Numbered from the stretch's first letter, positions 46,033 through 55,761 are shown. The stretch is DNA of 64,000 nucleotides from Saccharospirillum sp039982735 (GCF_039982735.1 NZ_JBDWXV010000015.1:1-64000); one strand, 5' to 3'. Numbers and translations: made by a program. Notes: generated by a model not told the origin, from the letters alone.

Positions 46033-47315
46033 GTGGTTTTCCTCTGAAACAACTGGCGGAAGACCGGATAGATATCGGACGGATCAATAATCTGCTCCAT
46101 CGCAAATTGTTCCGGAAACGCGGCCTGAACATCTTCATAGGCATGCCAGAGCGCCTGGTGGTCTCGCGGTGTGATTTCGATATAGGAGTAGTATTGCACC
46201 AGCGGCATGATCGCCTTGGCCAACAGCTCACGGCACTGGGGCGAATCGTCATTCCAGTTGTCGCCATCGGATGCCTGGGCCGCGTAGATGTTCCAGGCAT
46301 TGGACGGGTAGCGGTCGTTTATCACCTCGCCCATCATTTTCAACGCACTGGAGACAATGGTACCGCCGGTTTCACGGGAGTAGAAAAACTCCTCCTCGTC
46401 CACTTCCTTGGCACTGGTGTGATGCCGGATAAAGACGACTTCAATTTTCTCGTAATTGCGCCGCAGAAACAGGTAAAGCAGCAAAAAGAAGCGCTTGGCC
46501 ATGTCTTTGGTGTTCTGAGTCATGGAGCCGGAGACGTCCATCAGGCAGAACATGACGGCGGCATTACTGGGCACCGGCACCCGTTCGTTGCGGTTAAAGC
46601 GCAGGTCAAAATCATCGATAAAGGGCATTCGGCGGATCTTTTGATCCAGTCGTTCAATTTCCTCCTGCCAGGCCAGCAAAGAGTGGCCATCGCGCAAAAC
46701 TTCCTCTTTCTCCATCTCTTGCTCAACCAGTGCTTTGAGCGCTTTCAGCCGACGCCGGGATTTACCGCTGAGGGCAATACGCCGGGCATGGGCGTTGCGT
46801 AATGAGCGGACAATATTTATGCGGTTGGGCACACCCTGGCTGGTAAAACCGGCATGGCGATAGACATGATCGCTCATTTCCTTGAGTTCTTTGCGCACCA
46901 GATTGGGCAATTCCAGATCTTCAAACAGGAACTCGAGAAATTCATCCTGGGTGATGTTGAAGGTGAAGTCATCCAGCCCTTCCCCGCTGTTGCCAGCCTC
47001 TCCACTACCCTGCCCCTGGCCACCGCCGCCGCCCTGTGGCTTGCGAATACGGTCACCGGAACGGAATTCCTTGTTACCCGGGTTGATGATGTTGCGCTTG
47101 CCGCCCCGGCCATGGCCGAAGACCGGCTCGGAAATGTCTTCCGAGGGAATGGAAATGGATTCGCCGTGTTCCATGTCGGTGATTGAGCGCTTGTTCACCG
47201 CTTCGTTCACCGCCTTTTTGATGTGCTTGCGATACCGTTCCAGGAACCGCCGACGATTAACCGCACTCTTGTTCTTTCCATTTAACCGACGGTCAATCAC
47301 GTAGGAATTCATCAT
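46029..47315 (-). CDS. yeaH: YeaH/YhbH family protein (DUF444)
   Basis: 428 residues. A basic N terminus (MMNSYVIDRRLNGKNKSAVNRRRFLERY), a glycine-rich linker (GGGGQGQGSGEAGNSG, about 95-110) and a C-terminal von Willebrand A-like domain with a MIDAS-type motif (CLMDVSGSMTQNTK) near residue 260. It sits between the kinase and SpoVR genes, overlapping the latter as ATGA. A partner of the PrkA kinase in nutrient-stress signalling by operon conservation. Confidence 0.94.
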   Translation of the reverse strand: MMNSYVIDRRLNGKNKSAVNRRRFLERYRKHIKKAVNEAVNKRSITDMEHGESISIPSEDISEPVFGHGRGGKRNIINPGNKEFRSGDRIRKPQGGGGGQGQGSGEAGNSGEGLDDFTFNITQDEFLEFLFEDLELPNLVRKELKEMSDHVYRHAGFTSQGVPNRINIVRSLRNAHARRIALSGKSRRRLKALKALVEQEMEKEEVLRDGHSLLAWQEEIERLDQKIRRMPFIDDFDLRFNRNERVPVPSNAAVMFCLMDVSGSMTQNTKDMAKRFFLLLYLFLRRNYEKIEVVFIRHHTSAKEVDEEEFFYSRETGGTIVSSALKMMGEVINDRYPSNAWNIYAAQASDGDNWNDDSPQCRELLAKAIMPLVQYYSYIEITPRDHQALWHAYEDVQAAFPEQFAMEQIIDPSDIYPVFRQLFQRKTT

Positions 47316-47400
47316 ACTGTGACCTCTGTGTGTCGGGCTGACCGGGTTGGCCGGCTGGCGGGCAAGGGTGTTGTCTGCTGGCCAGCCGGTTCGATAACGA

Positions 47401-49323
47401 TCAGGACGACTTGCGCACTCTCAAATACCATTCGCTCAGCAGACGTACCTGCTTCTCGGTGTAGCCACGGTTGACCATGCGCCGCACAAAATCCTGATGT
47501 TTCTTCTCGTCATCGGTCGATGACTTGGCCGAATAGGAAATCACCGGCAGCAGATCTTCGGTGTTCGAGAACATCTTCTTCTCGATGACTGCACGCAGCT
47601 TCTCATAGCTCTGCCAGCTCGGATTGCGACCCTCGTTGTTGGCACGGGCGCGCAACACAAAATTGACGATCTCGTTGCGGAAGTCTTTGGGGTTGGAGAT
47701 GCCTGCAGGTTTCTCGATCTTTTCCAGTTCTTCGTTCAGCGCCGCCCGGTCCAGAATCTCACCGGTTTCCGGGTCGCGGAACTCCTGATCCTGTATCCAG
47801 AAATCAGCATAGGTGACGTAACGGTCAAATATATTCTGGCCGTATTCGGAATAGCTTTCGAGGTAGGCAGTCTGAATTTCCTTGCCGATAAAATCCACAT
47901 AGCGTGGCGCCAGGTATTCTTTCAGGTGCGCCAGATAGCGATCATGCACTTCCTGAGGGAACTGCTGCTGCTCAATCTGATCTTCCAGCACGTAGAGCAG
48001 ATGCACCGGGTTGGCAGCCACCTCGGTGGCGTCGAAGTTGAACACCTTCGACAATATCTTGAACGCGAACCGGGTCGAGAGACCGTCCATGCCTTCGTCG
48101 ACACCGGCGGAATCTTTGTACTCCTGAATGGTTTTGGCCTTGGGGTCTGTGTCTTTCAGGTTTTCGCCGTCGTAGACGCGCATTTTCGAATAGACGTTGG
48201 AGTTCTCGGGTTCCTTGAGTCGTGACAGCACCGAAAATTGGGCCAGCATTTTCAGGGTGTCCGGTGCACAGGGTGATTCCGCCAGTGAACTGTTTTCGAT
48301 CAGCTTGCGATAGATATTGATTTCTTCGGTGACCCGGGTGCAATACGGCACCTTAACGATGAACACCCGGTCCAGAAAGGCTTCGTTGTTCTTGTTGTTA
48401 CGAAACGCTTTCCACTCCGATTCGTTACTGTGCGCCAGCACCGTACCCGAGAAGGGAATGGCACTCATGCCTTCAGTGGCGTTGTAGTTACCTTCCTGGG
48501 TGGCGGTGAGCAGCGGGTGCAGCACCTTAATCGGCGCCTTGAACATCTCGACAAATTCCATCAGGCCCTGGTTTGCTTTACACAGGGCGCCAGAGAAGCT
48601 GTAGGCGTCCGGGTCGTTCTGGGGGAAATCCTCAAGCATGCGGATATCGACTTTACCGACCAGTGCTGAAATGTCCTGGTTGTTCTCATCACCCGGTTCA
48701 GTCTTCGCAACCGCCACCTGATCGGTTATGGATGGAAACAATTTCACCACCCGGAACTGACTGATGTCGCCCCCATACTCATGAAGGCGCTTAACCGCCC
48801 AGGGCGACATGATAGACCGCAGATACCGGTTGGGGATGCCGTACCGCTCTTCGAGAATAGCGCCATCTTCATCCGGGTCGAACAGACTGAGCGGGCTCTC
48901 GTACACCGGAGAGCCTTTGATAGCATAGAACGGGACTGTCTCAATCAATTGCTTCAAGCGCTCAGCCAGCGACGATTTGCCCCCGCCCACCGGGCCCAGC
49001 AAATAAAGAATCTGTTTCTTCTCTTCCAGCCCCTGAGCAGCGTGACGGAAATAGGAAACGATCTGTTCGATCGGCTCTTCCATGCCATAGAATTCTTCAA
49101 AGGCCGGGTACCGCCGGATGATTTTATTGGAGAAAATGCGGCTCAGCCTCGAGTCTTTGGCGGTATCGATGACCTGAGGCTCGCCAATGGCGGCGAGCAT
49201 GCGCTCGGGTGCCGATGAGTACGCCATCGGGTCCTCTTTGCATAGACTGAGGTACTCTTCGAGGGAATACTCCTCCAGCAACCTGGCTTCGTAACGTGAC
49301 TGAAAGTGCTTGAAAATATCCAT
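47401..49323 (-). CDS. yeaG: PrkA-family serine protein kinase (YeaG)
   Basis: 640 residues, full length. The N-terminal AAA-like module has Walker A GPVGGGKSS near residue 110; the C-terminal PrkA domain covers about 390-640. Family stretches include EEFYGMEEPIEQIVSYF near 75 and HSNESEWKAFRNNKNNEAFLDR near 298. First gene of prkA-yeaH-spoVR, which in enterobacteria responds to nitrogen and stationary-phase stress. The start follows GGGGG. Confidence 0.96.
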   Translation of the reverse strand: MDIFKHFQSRYEARLLEEYSLEEYLSLCKEDPMAYSSAPERMLAAIGEPQVIDTAKDSRLSRIFSNKIIRRYPAFEEFYGMEEPIEQIVSYFRHAAQGLEEKKQILYLLGPVGGGKSSLAERLKQLIETVPFYAIKGSPVYESPLSLFDPDEDGAILEERYGIPNRYLRSIMSPWAVKRLHEYGGDISQFRVVKLFPSITDQVAVAKTEPGDENNQDISALVGKVDIRMLEDFPQNDPDAYSFSGALCKANQGLMEFVEMFKAPIKVLHPLLTATQEGNYNATEGMSAIPFSGTVLAHSNESEWKAFRNNKNNEAFLDRVFIVKVPYCTRVTEEINIYRKLIENSSLAESPCAPDTLKMLAQFSVLSRLKEPENSNVYSKMRVYDGENLKDTDPKAKTIQEYKDSAGVDEGMDGLSTRFAFKILSKVFNFDATEVAANPVHLLYVLEDQIEQQQFPQEVHDRYLAHLKEYLAPRYVDFIGKEIQTAYLESYSEYGQNIFDRYVTYADFWIQDQEFRDPETGEILDRAALNEELEKIEKPAGISNPKDFRNEIVNFVLRARANNEGRNPSWQSYEKLRAVIEKKMFSNTEDLLPVISYSAKSSTDDEKKHQDFVRRMVNRGYTEKQVRLLSEWYLRVRKSS

Positions 49324-49665
49324 GAACGACCCCCTAAAACGCTATCAATTAGGCTCTTTCCATGAGCGATGTCTATCATGCTTCAGTGTTTATCAATCCA
49401 CCGGTTTCCTAGCTGCAAAGTACGCGCCAGTGTATGAAACCAGACAGGTTAAGATGAGGTACCGGCCACCCGGCGTACTCCGTTTTTTGCAATGAACAGG
49501 CGAAGAAAGATGAACCCGGGCTGAATGCATTTCGAGCCGGAGGTTTCTGTCTTCTTACCTTCTTAAGGTTAGTCCAGACGCCGTGCAATGGCAGGCAAAT
49601 AGCGGATTTTTTTGAGAATTTACAGTTGGATAGCAAAGCTGCAGGTGGGCTTTTACCCGTGCAAG
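49324..49665. other. Gene-free leader of prkA operon
   Basis: No gene, repeat family or terminator is recognised here. It must contain the prkA promoter, but no convincing -35/-10 or -24/-12 pair was found. A small ACCTT/AAGGT inverted repeat near 49558 is the only structure noticed. Confidence 0.5.
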
Positions 49666-50418
49666 TCAGACGTAAACCGTCGTCTGAAGCTGCCAGTCGA
49701 CGGGTGTTTGACGGGTGCCACGTAAATAGGCATTTGCCTTCGAAAAGTGCCCGGATCCAAACCAGCCCCGATGTGCTGACAAAGGCGATGGATGTGGAGC
49801 CGTCAGAACACAGTGACGCTGACGGTCAATCATTTGACCTTTCTTCTGGGCGTAGCTGCCCCACAACATAAACACCACGTCGTTCCGATTCCGGTTAATG
49901 TGATCAATCACCGCATCGGTAACGGCTTCCCAGCCTTTTCCCTTGTGAGCATTGGCCTGGCCCTGCTCAACCGTCAGTACCGCATTCAGCAGCAATACGC
50001 CCTGTTGCGTCCAGGGCGTCAGATCGCCGATGTCAGGCGGACTGAACGGTACATCACTGCCCAGCTCCTTGAAGATATTGCGCAAGCTGGGTGGAAACCG
50101 AACCCCGGTAGGGACTGAAAAGCTCAGCCCTTGTGCCTGGCCTGGGCCGTGGTATGGGTCTTGCCCCAGAATGACGACCTTGACCTGCTCGACCGGGGTG
50201 GCATTGAGCGCTCTGAACACAGACTCGGCGGGGGGATACAGCTGTGCACCCTGTGCCGCACGCCGGTTAAGCCATTGAACCAGAGTGCGCTGTTGCGGCT
50301 CGGCGAGAATGGGGGCAAGCGCTGCCCGCCAGCCCGGGTCAGTCAGGGCGACGTCGGGGTCCAGGGTCCAGCCCGATGCTGTTGAATCCGTTTGCACCAC
50401 CGGGTCAGTCCTGGGCAA
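49666..50418 (-). CDS. ung: Uracil-DNA glycosylase, family 1
   Basis: 250 residues. The catalytic water-activating motif GQDPYHGPGQAQGLSFSVP is near residue 84 (Asp in the motif) and the DNA-intercalating loop HPSPLSAHRGWFG near 208 (His conserved). It removes uracil from DNA in base-excision repair. An N-terminal extension of about 25 residues precedes the conserved WRAAL region. The start overlaps the end of the upstream reductase gene by 14 bases. Confidence 0.96.
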   Translation of the reverse strand: MPRTDPVVQTDSTASGWTLDPDVALTDPGWRAALAPILAEPQQRTLVQWLNRRAAQGAQLYPPAESVFRALNATPVEQVKVVILGQDPYHGPGQAQGLSFSVPTGVRFPPSLRNIFKELGSDVPFSPPDIGDLTPWTQQGVLLLNAVLTVEQGQANAHKGKGWEAVTDAVIDHINRNRNDVVFMLWGSYAQKKGQMIDRQRHCVLTAPHPSPLSAHRGWFGSGHFSKANAYLRGTRQTPVDWQLQTTVYV

Positions 50419-51400
50419 TGCGGATCAGCGCGCGACGCTGAATCTTGCCGGACAACATGGCGTCGATACGGGGCCCCAGTTCATCGAGCGTCAGGGTGTC
50501 ACACATCGAGCTTAGCAGCGGCAGCTTCCACAGACCGGCATACTTGGCCAGCACCCGGGTGCGAGCATCGAGTGGCGCATCGGCACTGGCGACACCCAGC
50601 AAGTTCACGCCTCGCAGAATAAACGGGAATATATCGGCGGGAAGCGCCGTGCCACCCACAATGCCACAAGCCGCTACTGACCCGCCAAAACGCAAGCTCT
50701 TGAGAATATTGACCAGAGTGTGTTCCCCGATAGTATCGATGGCACCGGCGAACTGAGCCGGTCGCAAAGCCTTCGGGTCCGGTTCGCTGAGGGCTTCCCG
50801 GGGCAGTATGTCGGTTGCACCCAGCTGTCGCAGCCAATCGTGGGCATCAGTCTTGCCCGTAACGGCAGTCACCTTATAGCCCAGTGTCGAGAGTAAATGC
50901 ACCGCCAGGCTGCCGACACCACCCGTTGCGCCAGTAACCAGTATGGGCCCGTCGTCGGCACGGACACCGGTTTCAATCAGTTTTTCAAGGCAATAGGCCG
51001 CAGTTACCCCGGCAGTACCGAGCCGCATGCTGTCAGCCATGCTCAGACCGGTTGGCAGAGTCACCACCCAGTCGGCCGGCACACAGACGTAGTCGGCAAA
51101 GCCACCCTGGGTGTTCATGCCCAGATCAAAACCGATGACGGCGACTTCAGTCCCCGGCTGAAACTGACCGGACCGGTCGCGTTCAACGACCCCTGCAGCA
51201 TCGATGCCGGGCGTATGGGGGTAGTAGCGGCTCACGCCCTTGTGGCCGTTTGCAGACAGCGCATCCTTGTAGTTCAGCGACGACCAGTGCACCCGTATCA
51301 GGACATCGTGATCGGGCAGTTCGCTCATTGCCCGATCTTCAATGGCGCGAGTCACCCCTTCATCGGTGAGATGTATTCGTAATGCTCGATAAATGGTCAT
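50405..51400 (-). CDS. acuI: YhdH/AcuI-type acrylyl-CoA reductase
   Basis: 331 residues of the zinc-free medium-chain dehydrogenase family. It has the substrate-side motif SSLNYKDALSANGHKGVSRYYPHTPGIDAAG near residues 40-70 and the nucleotide-binding VTGATGGVGSLAVHLLSTLGYKV near 155. Family members reduce acrylyl-CoA to propionyl-CoA with NADPH, which detoxifies acrylate from DMSP breakdown and similar sources. No other DMSP genes are in view, so a general oxidoreductase role stays open. Confidence 0.9.
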   Translation of the reverse strand: MTIYRALRIHLTDEGVTRAIEDRAMSELPDHDVLIRVHWSSLNYKDALSANGHKGVSRYYPHTPGIDAAGVVERDRSGQFQPGTEVAVIGFDLGMNTQGGFADYVCVPADWVVTLPTGLSMADSMRLGTAGVTAAYCLEKLIETGVRADDGPILVTGATGGVGSLAVHLLSTLGYKVTAVTGKTDAHDWLRQLGATDILPREALSEPDPKALRPAQFAGAIDTIGEHTLVNILKSLRFGGSVAACGIVGGTALPADIFPFILRGVNLLGVASADAPLDARTRVLAKYAGLWKLPLLSSMCDTLTLDELGPRIDAMLSGKIQRRALIRIAQD

Positions 51401-51494
51401 GGTTGCCCCCTGCCTGTCTGCTGCGGATACCGGAACCGAGACGCCCCGGAAAGAATCAGTCTACCCACATACTGGTTGAATGGGTTATACCGCT

Positions 51495-52079
51495 TTAGTC
51501 GCCCTCAAACTCGCACAGAGCACGAACCGTATAACCGGTACGCCTCAGCGTCTGGCTGCCACCGAGGTCGGGCAGATCGACAATGGCGCTGCATTCAACC
51601 ACCTCGGCCCCCAGCCGCTGTACCAGCGAACAGGCCGCAACCAGAGTGCCACCGGTGGCAATGAGGTCATCGATCACCAGCACACGCTGGCCCGGCTTAA
51701 GTGCATCAGCATGAATTTGCAATACCGCCTGGCCATATTCCAGCTCATAGGCTTCTTCCAGAGTGTCAAACGGCAGTTTTCCCTGCTTGCGTACCGGCAC
51801 AAAGGCGGTATTAAGCTGATAGGCCAGTGGCGCACCCAGAATGAAACCACGGGCATCAATACCAACCACGGCATCGATTTTATAATCGAAATACCGGTGT
51901 ACGAAGGCATCGATCAGCTGACGAAACACCCGAGCGTCAGACAACAGCGTGGTGATGTCACGAAACTGCACCCCAGGCTTCGGCCAGTCCGGCACGGTGC
52001 GAATGTAAGCTTTTGGGTCAAACAACCCGGCCTGATTTTCGGTGTTCTGTACAGAGTTATTTAGCACTGACGATTCCAC
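51495..52079 (-). CDS. apt: Adenine phosphoribosyltransferase
   Basis: 194 residues. PRPP-binding motif VLVIDDLIATGGT is near residue 132 and the N-terminal PDWPKPGVQFRDITTLL is typical of Apt. It converts adenine and PRPP to AMP. An upstream purine permease on the same strand is separated by a strong terminator, so apt probably has its own promoter within or beyond that hairpin. Confidence 0.95.
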   Translation of the reverse strand: MESSVLNNSVQNTENQAGLFDPKAYIRTVPDWPKPGVQFRDITTLLSDARVFRQLIDAFVHRYFDYKIDAVVGIDARGFILGAPLAYQLNTAFVPVRKQGKLPFDTLEEAYELEYGQAVLQIHADALKPGQRVLVIDDLIATGGTLVAACSLVQRLGAEVVECSAIVDLPDLGGSQTLRRTGYTVRALCEFEGD

Positions 52080-52084
52080 TTCAC

Positions 52085-52122
52085 ATAAAAAACGGGGCCA
52101 TTGTAGCGGCCCCGTTTTGTTT
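52085..52122 (-). terminator. Terminator between purine permease and apt
   Basis: A nine-base perfect stem (52091-52099 with 52108-52116) is flanked by A and T runs on both sides. It ends the permease transcript 37 bases past its stop and lies just before the apt start. Confidence 0.88.
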
Positions 52123-52158
52123 TCGCGATGCTTCTGGCGAGCTCAGCCCGCCAGGCCG

Positions 52159-53448
52159 TTACAGGAAGACGTACTTCAGCAAGGCAGCACCGGCAATGAT
52201 GTAAACGCTAATGTTCACGTCTTTCGCCTTGCCGGCGAATACTTTGACCACAGCATAAGTGATGAAACCGGCCGCGATACCTTCTGCAATGGAATAAGTC
52301 AGCGGCATCATGACGGCTGTCACCACGACTGGAGCAGCTTCGGTCAGGTCTTTCCAGTCAACACTGGAAATCGATGAAATCATCAGCACCGCTACGAACA
52401 GCAGGGCCGAGGCCGTCGCGTAGGATGGGATCATTTGGGCCAGGGGCGAGAAGAACAGCGCCAGCAGAAACAGTACAGACACGGTCAGCGCAGTCAGGCC
52501 AGAACGACCACCGGCAGCGATGCCGGCACCACTCTCAATGTAACTGGTGGTGGTCGAGGTACCCAGCAATGAACCCGCAACAGAGGCCGTACTGTCTGCC
52601 ATCAGTGCCTTGCCCAGCCGCGGCAGCTTGCCGTCTTTGTCAAGCAGTTTGCCTTCTTTGGCAACGGCCACCAGCGTGCCCGAGGTATCAAACACATCCA
52701 CAAACAGGAACGCCAGAATGACGGCGATCAGGCTCAGTTCCAGGGCGCCAAGAATATCCAGCTGGAAGAAGGTGGCACTGAGGCCCGTCGGCATCGAAAC
52801 CAGGCCGTTGTATTCAACCAGACCGAAAAAGAAGCCGGCAACCGTGGTGGCCAGAATACCTATGATGACGCTGCCGGTAACGCCCCGGTGGTGCAAGGCT
52901 GTGATCAGTGCAAAACCCAGAAACGCCAGAATCACCTGCGGTGAGCTCAGATCGCCCGGGCCAACCAGAGTGGCGTCGTTGTTGACCACCACGCCCGCAC
53001 CCTGCAAGCCAATAATGGCCAGGAACAAACCAATACCAACGGCAATGCCGGTTTTCATCGACCCGGGAATGGCGTTGATGATCCACTCCCGTACTTTGAA
53101 GGCACTGAGCAGCACAAACAGGATACCGGACCAGAACACACAGCCCAGCGCCACTTCCCAGCTAACGCCCATGCCCATCACAACACCAAAGGTGAAGAAG
53201 GCGTTGAGACCCATGCCCGGGGCCAGTGCCACCGGGTAGTTAGCCAGCAAACCCATGATGCCGGTGCCCAGGGCAGCGGCAATACAGGTAGCCACAAACA
53301 CAGCGTCGAACGGCATGCCCGTCGCCGACAGGATGCCCGGGTTCACGGCGATGATGTACGCCATGGTCAGGAAAGTAGAAATACCCGCAAGCACTTCGGT
53401 GCGAACATCGGTTCCGAGTTCTTTCAGCTTGAAGAATTGTTCCAGCAT
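52159..53448 (-). CDS. NCS2/AzgA-type purine permease
   Basis: 429 residues with about 12-14 membrane segments. AzgA-branch motifs: AGISTFLTMAYIIAVNPGIL near residue 21, NYPVALAPGMGLNAFFTF near 72, DTSGTLVAVAKEGKLL near 275 and GTSTTTSYIESGAGIAAGGRSGLTA near 315. A proton-coupled importer of adenine, guanine or hypoxanthine; the exact base is not determined. The start at 53448 (MLEQFFKLKE) follows TAGGAA. Adenine use through apt is consistent. No purine riboswitch was recognised upstream. Confidence 0.93.
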   Translation of the reverse strand: MLEQFFKLKELGTDVRTEVLAGISTFLTMAYIIAVNPGILSATGMPFDAVFVATCIAAALGTGIMGLLANYPVALAPGMGLNAFFTFGVVMGMGVSWEVALGCVFWSGILFVLLSAFKVREWIINAIPGSMKTGIAVGIGLFLAIIGLQGAGVVVNNDATLVGPGDLSSPQVILAFLGFALITALHHRGVTGSVIIGILATTVAGFFFGLVEYNGLVSMPTGLSATFFQLDILGALELSLIAVILAFLFVDVFDTSGTLVAVAKEGKLLDKDGKLPRLGKALMADSTASVAGSLLGTSTTTSYIESGAGIAAGGRSGLTALTVSVLFLLALFFSPLAQMIPSYATASALLFVAVLMISSISSVDWKDLTEAAPVVVTAVMMPLTYSIAEGIAAGFITYAVVKVFAGKAKDVNISVYIIAGAALLKYVFL

Positions 53449-53674
53449 GATGATTCCTATTATAGGCAACCCAAACGGGCGTCCGTACGAACGCAGCCAA
53501 ATGGTCAGTCGCCTTGTTTTTATGGTTTTCCGTAACAGCGGTCATGGTGTGTAACCACTGTGGTGTTTTGTAACAGCGGCGATTTTCGCAGACTTTACAC
53601 GCGCAAGCACCTCTGGACCGTTCGGTCAGAATTTAACTTAGCAGATGCCGTGCCAGGAGGGAGGATTATTTGAT

Positions 53675-53862
53675 AACTCAAGTTTCGGAGTTCGCTGAGG
53701 TGACAAGCGGCGGGTGCCGGGGTTGCCCCTGTGGGGTAGTCCGCAGCAGGGATGCTGCGGTCTAGGCTCCATGGACGGATCCACACCGACCCCACAGGGG
53801 CAACCCCGGTAGCCGCTGCGGGCCAATGCCACTTAGCCGCCCCGAACTCCGAAATTTGAGTT
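53675..53862. repeat. Long-hairpin repeat, copy C, with outer inverted repeat
   Basis: The inner stem is perfect over 20 bases (53717-53736 with 53790-53809) and extended by AGCGGC/GCCGCT (53706-53711 with 53812-53817). The core carries ccgcagca-ggga-tgctgcgg and the tctaggctccatgg motif. A second inverted repeat, 53675-53694 with 53843-53862 (19 of 20), wraps the whole element. It lies between the purine permease start and the mqo end; the rest of 53449-53674 shows no gene. Confidence 0.9.
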
Positions 53863-53877
53863 ATTCACAAGGAAGTT

Positions 53878-53906
53878 AACCCGGCCTGCTACAGGCAGGC
53901 TGGGTT
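53878..53906 (-). terminator. Probable mqo terminator
   Basis: A twelve-base stem with one mismatch (53878-53889 with 53895-53906) lies 12 bases behind the mqo stop. There is no T tract on the reverse strand, so termination strength is uncertain. Confidence 0.55.
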
Positions 53907-53917
53907 TATTAGACATA

Positions 53918-55402
53918 TCAAGGATGCAGTTTCAGGGTTTCCAGGGTGCGCTGACGTACCTCTGCCAGCAAGTCGGCGTCGTTAATCAGCGACTTGCCGT
54001 AGGAAGGCACCATCGTCTTCATCTTCTGCTGCCAGCCCGCATCGCTCATGCGCTCTGCAAAGCAGGTTTCAATGATGTTGATCATAGTCTGCGCCGCTGT
54101 GGATGCGCCCGGGGAGGCCCCCAACAGAGCCGCCAGGCTGCCATCGGCGGTGGAGATCACCTCGGTCCCGAACTCCAGCTTGCCCCCGACGACAGGGTCT
54201 TTCTTGATGATCTGAACACGCTGACCGGCGATGGCCAGCTCCCAGTCTTCGTCCCGCGCATTGGGGTAGAACTTGCGCAAGGCATCGACCCGGGATTTGT
54301 GCGACTGCATCACTTCGCTGATCAGGTAGCGGGTCAGGTCCATATTACCCAGGCCCGCAATCACCATGGGTTTCAGGTTGTTGGGCCGGACCGATTTGAC
54401 CAGGTCAAGGAAAGACCCCTGTTTCAGAAACTTGGTGGTGAACCCGGCAAAGGGGCCGAACAACAGCGCTTCTTTACCATCGATGATACGGGTATCCAGG
54501 TGCGGAACGGACATTGGCGGCGCACCCAGAGGCGCTTTGCCATACACCTTGGCGTGGTGTTGCTTAACGACCTCGGGCTTGCGGCATACCAGCCACTGAC
54601 CACTGACCGGAAAACCTCCATAGCCGTGTCCTTCCGGTACACCCGATTTCTGCAGCAGGGGCAAGGCACCGCCACCGGCACCCAAAAACACAAAGCGGGC
54701 ATCCACGGCCTGTATCGAGCCGGTTTTAGTGTCTTTCAGGGTAATGGCCCAGCGACCATTGTCTTTCTGGTTCAGGTCGACCACTTCGTGGGACAGCTTC
54801 AATTCGAAGCCTTGCTGTTGCTCCAGATTGCTCACCAAATGCCGGGTCAGTGCCCCAAAATCGACATCAGAACCATACCGAACGCGGGTTCCTGCCACTT
54901 TTTGGTGCGGATCGCGATCCTGCATGATCAGCGGCATCCACTGGCGCAACACCTCCGGGTCGTCGGTAAATTCCATGTCTTTGAACAGGTGATGGGCTTT
55001 CAGCGTTTCATAGCGCTTTTTCAGGAAGGCAACATTGTCGTCACCCCAGACGAAGCTTTTATGCGGCGCGGTGTTAATAAACCGGGCCGGTTCCGGCAAG
55101 GCGCCCTGCTCCACCAGATAAGACCAGAACTGCAGACTCACTTCAAAGGCAGAATTGATGTTGAACGCCTTGGAGGTGTCGATGCTGCCATCGGCCTTGA
55201 CCGGCGTGTAATTTAGCTCGCAATAGGCGGCATGACCCGTGCCCGCATTATTCCAGCCATCACTGCTTTCCTGCGCGACGCTGTTTTGCTTCTCCAGCAT
55301 CAGGATCTCGAAACTGGGATCCAGCTGTTTCAACATCATTCCCAGGGTAGCGCTCATGGCGCCGGCACCAACTAACACAACGTCTGTAGTGATTGCAGTC
55401 AT
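53918..55402 (-). CDS. mqo: Malate:quinone oxidoreductase
   Basis: 494 residues, full length. The N-terminal FAD-binding motif VVLVGAGAMSATLGMMLKQL is at about 8-27, then SSDGWNNAGTGHAAYCELNY near 50 and FVFLGAGGGALPLLQKSGVPE near 235; the C-terminal LLGASPGASTAAQTMINII is conserved. A membrane-associated FAD enzyme passing malate electrons to the quinone pool. The start at 55402 (MTAITTDVV) fits the family, but no clear Shine-Dalgarno precedes it, nor the in-frame ATG at 55432. Confidence 0.95.
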   Translation of the reverse strand: MTAITTDVVLVGAGAMSATLGMMLKQLDPSFEILMLEKQNSVAQESSDGWNNAGTGHAAYCELNYTPVKADGSIDTSKAFNINSAFEVSLQFWSYLVEQGALPEPARFINTAPHKSFVWGDDNVAFLKKRYETLKAHHLFKDMEFTDDPEVLRQWMPLIMQDRDPHQKVAGTRVRYGSDVDFGALTRHLVSNLEQQQGFELKLSHEVVDLNQKDNGRWAITLKDTKTGSIQAVDARFVFLGAGGGALPLLQKSGVPEGHGYGGFPVSGQWLVCRKPEVVKQHHAKVYGKAPLGAPPMSVPHLDTRIIDGKEALLFGPFAGFTTKFLKQGSFLDLVKSVRPNNLKPMVIAGLGNMDLTRYLISEVMQSHKSRVDALRKFYPNARDEDWELAIAGQRVQIIKKDPVVGGKLEFGTEVISTADGSLAALLGASPGASTAAQTMINIIETCFAERMSDAGWQQKMKTMVPSYGKSLINDADLLAEVRQRTLETLKLHP

Positions 55403-55698
55403 TAGGATATTCGCCCGCTGAAAAGTAAGCATTGGAAAGCCGTTTGCGACACTTTTACGATGTGCGGTACACCCGCGAACATCGGTTTGTACAAGCGTCA
55501 TTCAGTAACAAACCACTTCCTGAAACCGTGGGAGCCCACCATGGCGACGGATTAAAGCGAGTGTATGCTAACCCGCAGCGCCAACAGTTAAGCCAACCGC
55601 AGCGAATTATACGGATTTTGTAACAAATGTCTTGAACAAAGCGCCAAACAAAGATCATCCATTTGGCGTATAGACGTTACGGAGCTTGGCGTTCCGTG

Positions 55699-55727
55699 GT
55701 TTACCGGGGTAAACGCCTAGCGTTTAC
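55699..55727. other. Overlapping alternative hairpins upstream of mqo
   Basis: GTTTAC/GTAAAC (55699-55704 with 55709-55714) and GTAAACGC/GCGTTTAC (55709-55716 with 55720-55727) share the same middle strand, so only one can form at a time. They lie between the cyanophycinase-like gene terminator and mqo, about 300 bases before the mqo start. The rest of 55403-55698 shows no gene. Confidence 0.5.
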
Positions 55728-55734
55728 AACCCCA

Positions 55735-55761
55735 TAAAAAAAGCCGGGTTGCCCCGGCTTT
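55735..55761 (-). terminator. Terminator of cyanophycinase-like gene
   Basis: An eight-base perfect stem AAGCCGGG/CCCGGCTT (55741-55748 with 55753-55760), followed on the reverse strand by a T tract. 20 bases behind the stop. Confidence 0.88.

Noticed and set aside
53449..53674. Purine riboswitch before the purine permease
   Set aside because: I found no three-way junction with the conserved loop sequences, and such switches are uncommon in this group.
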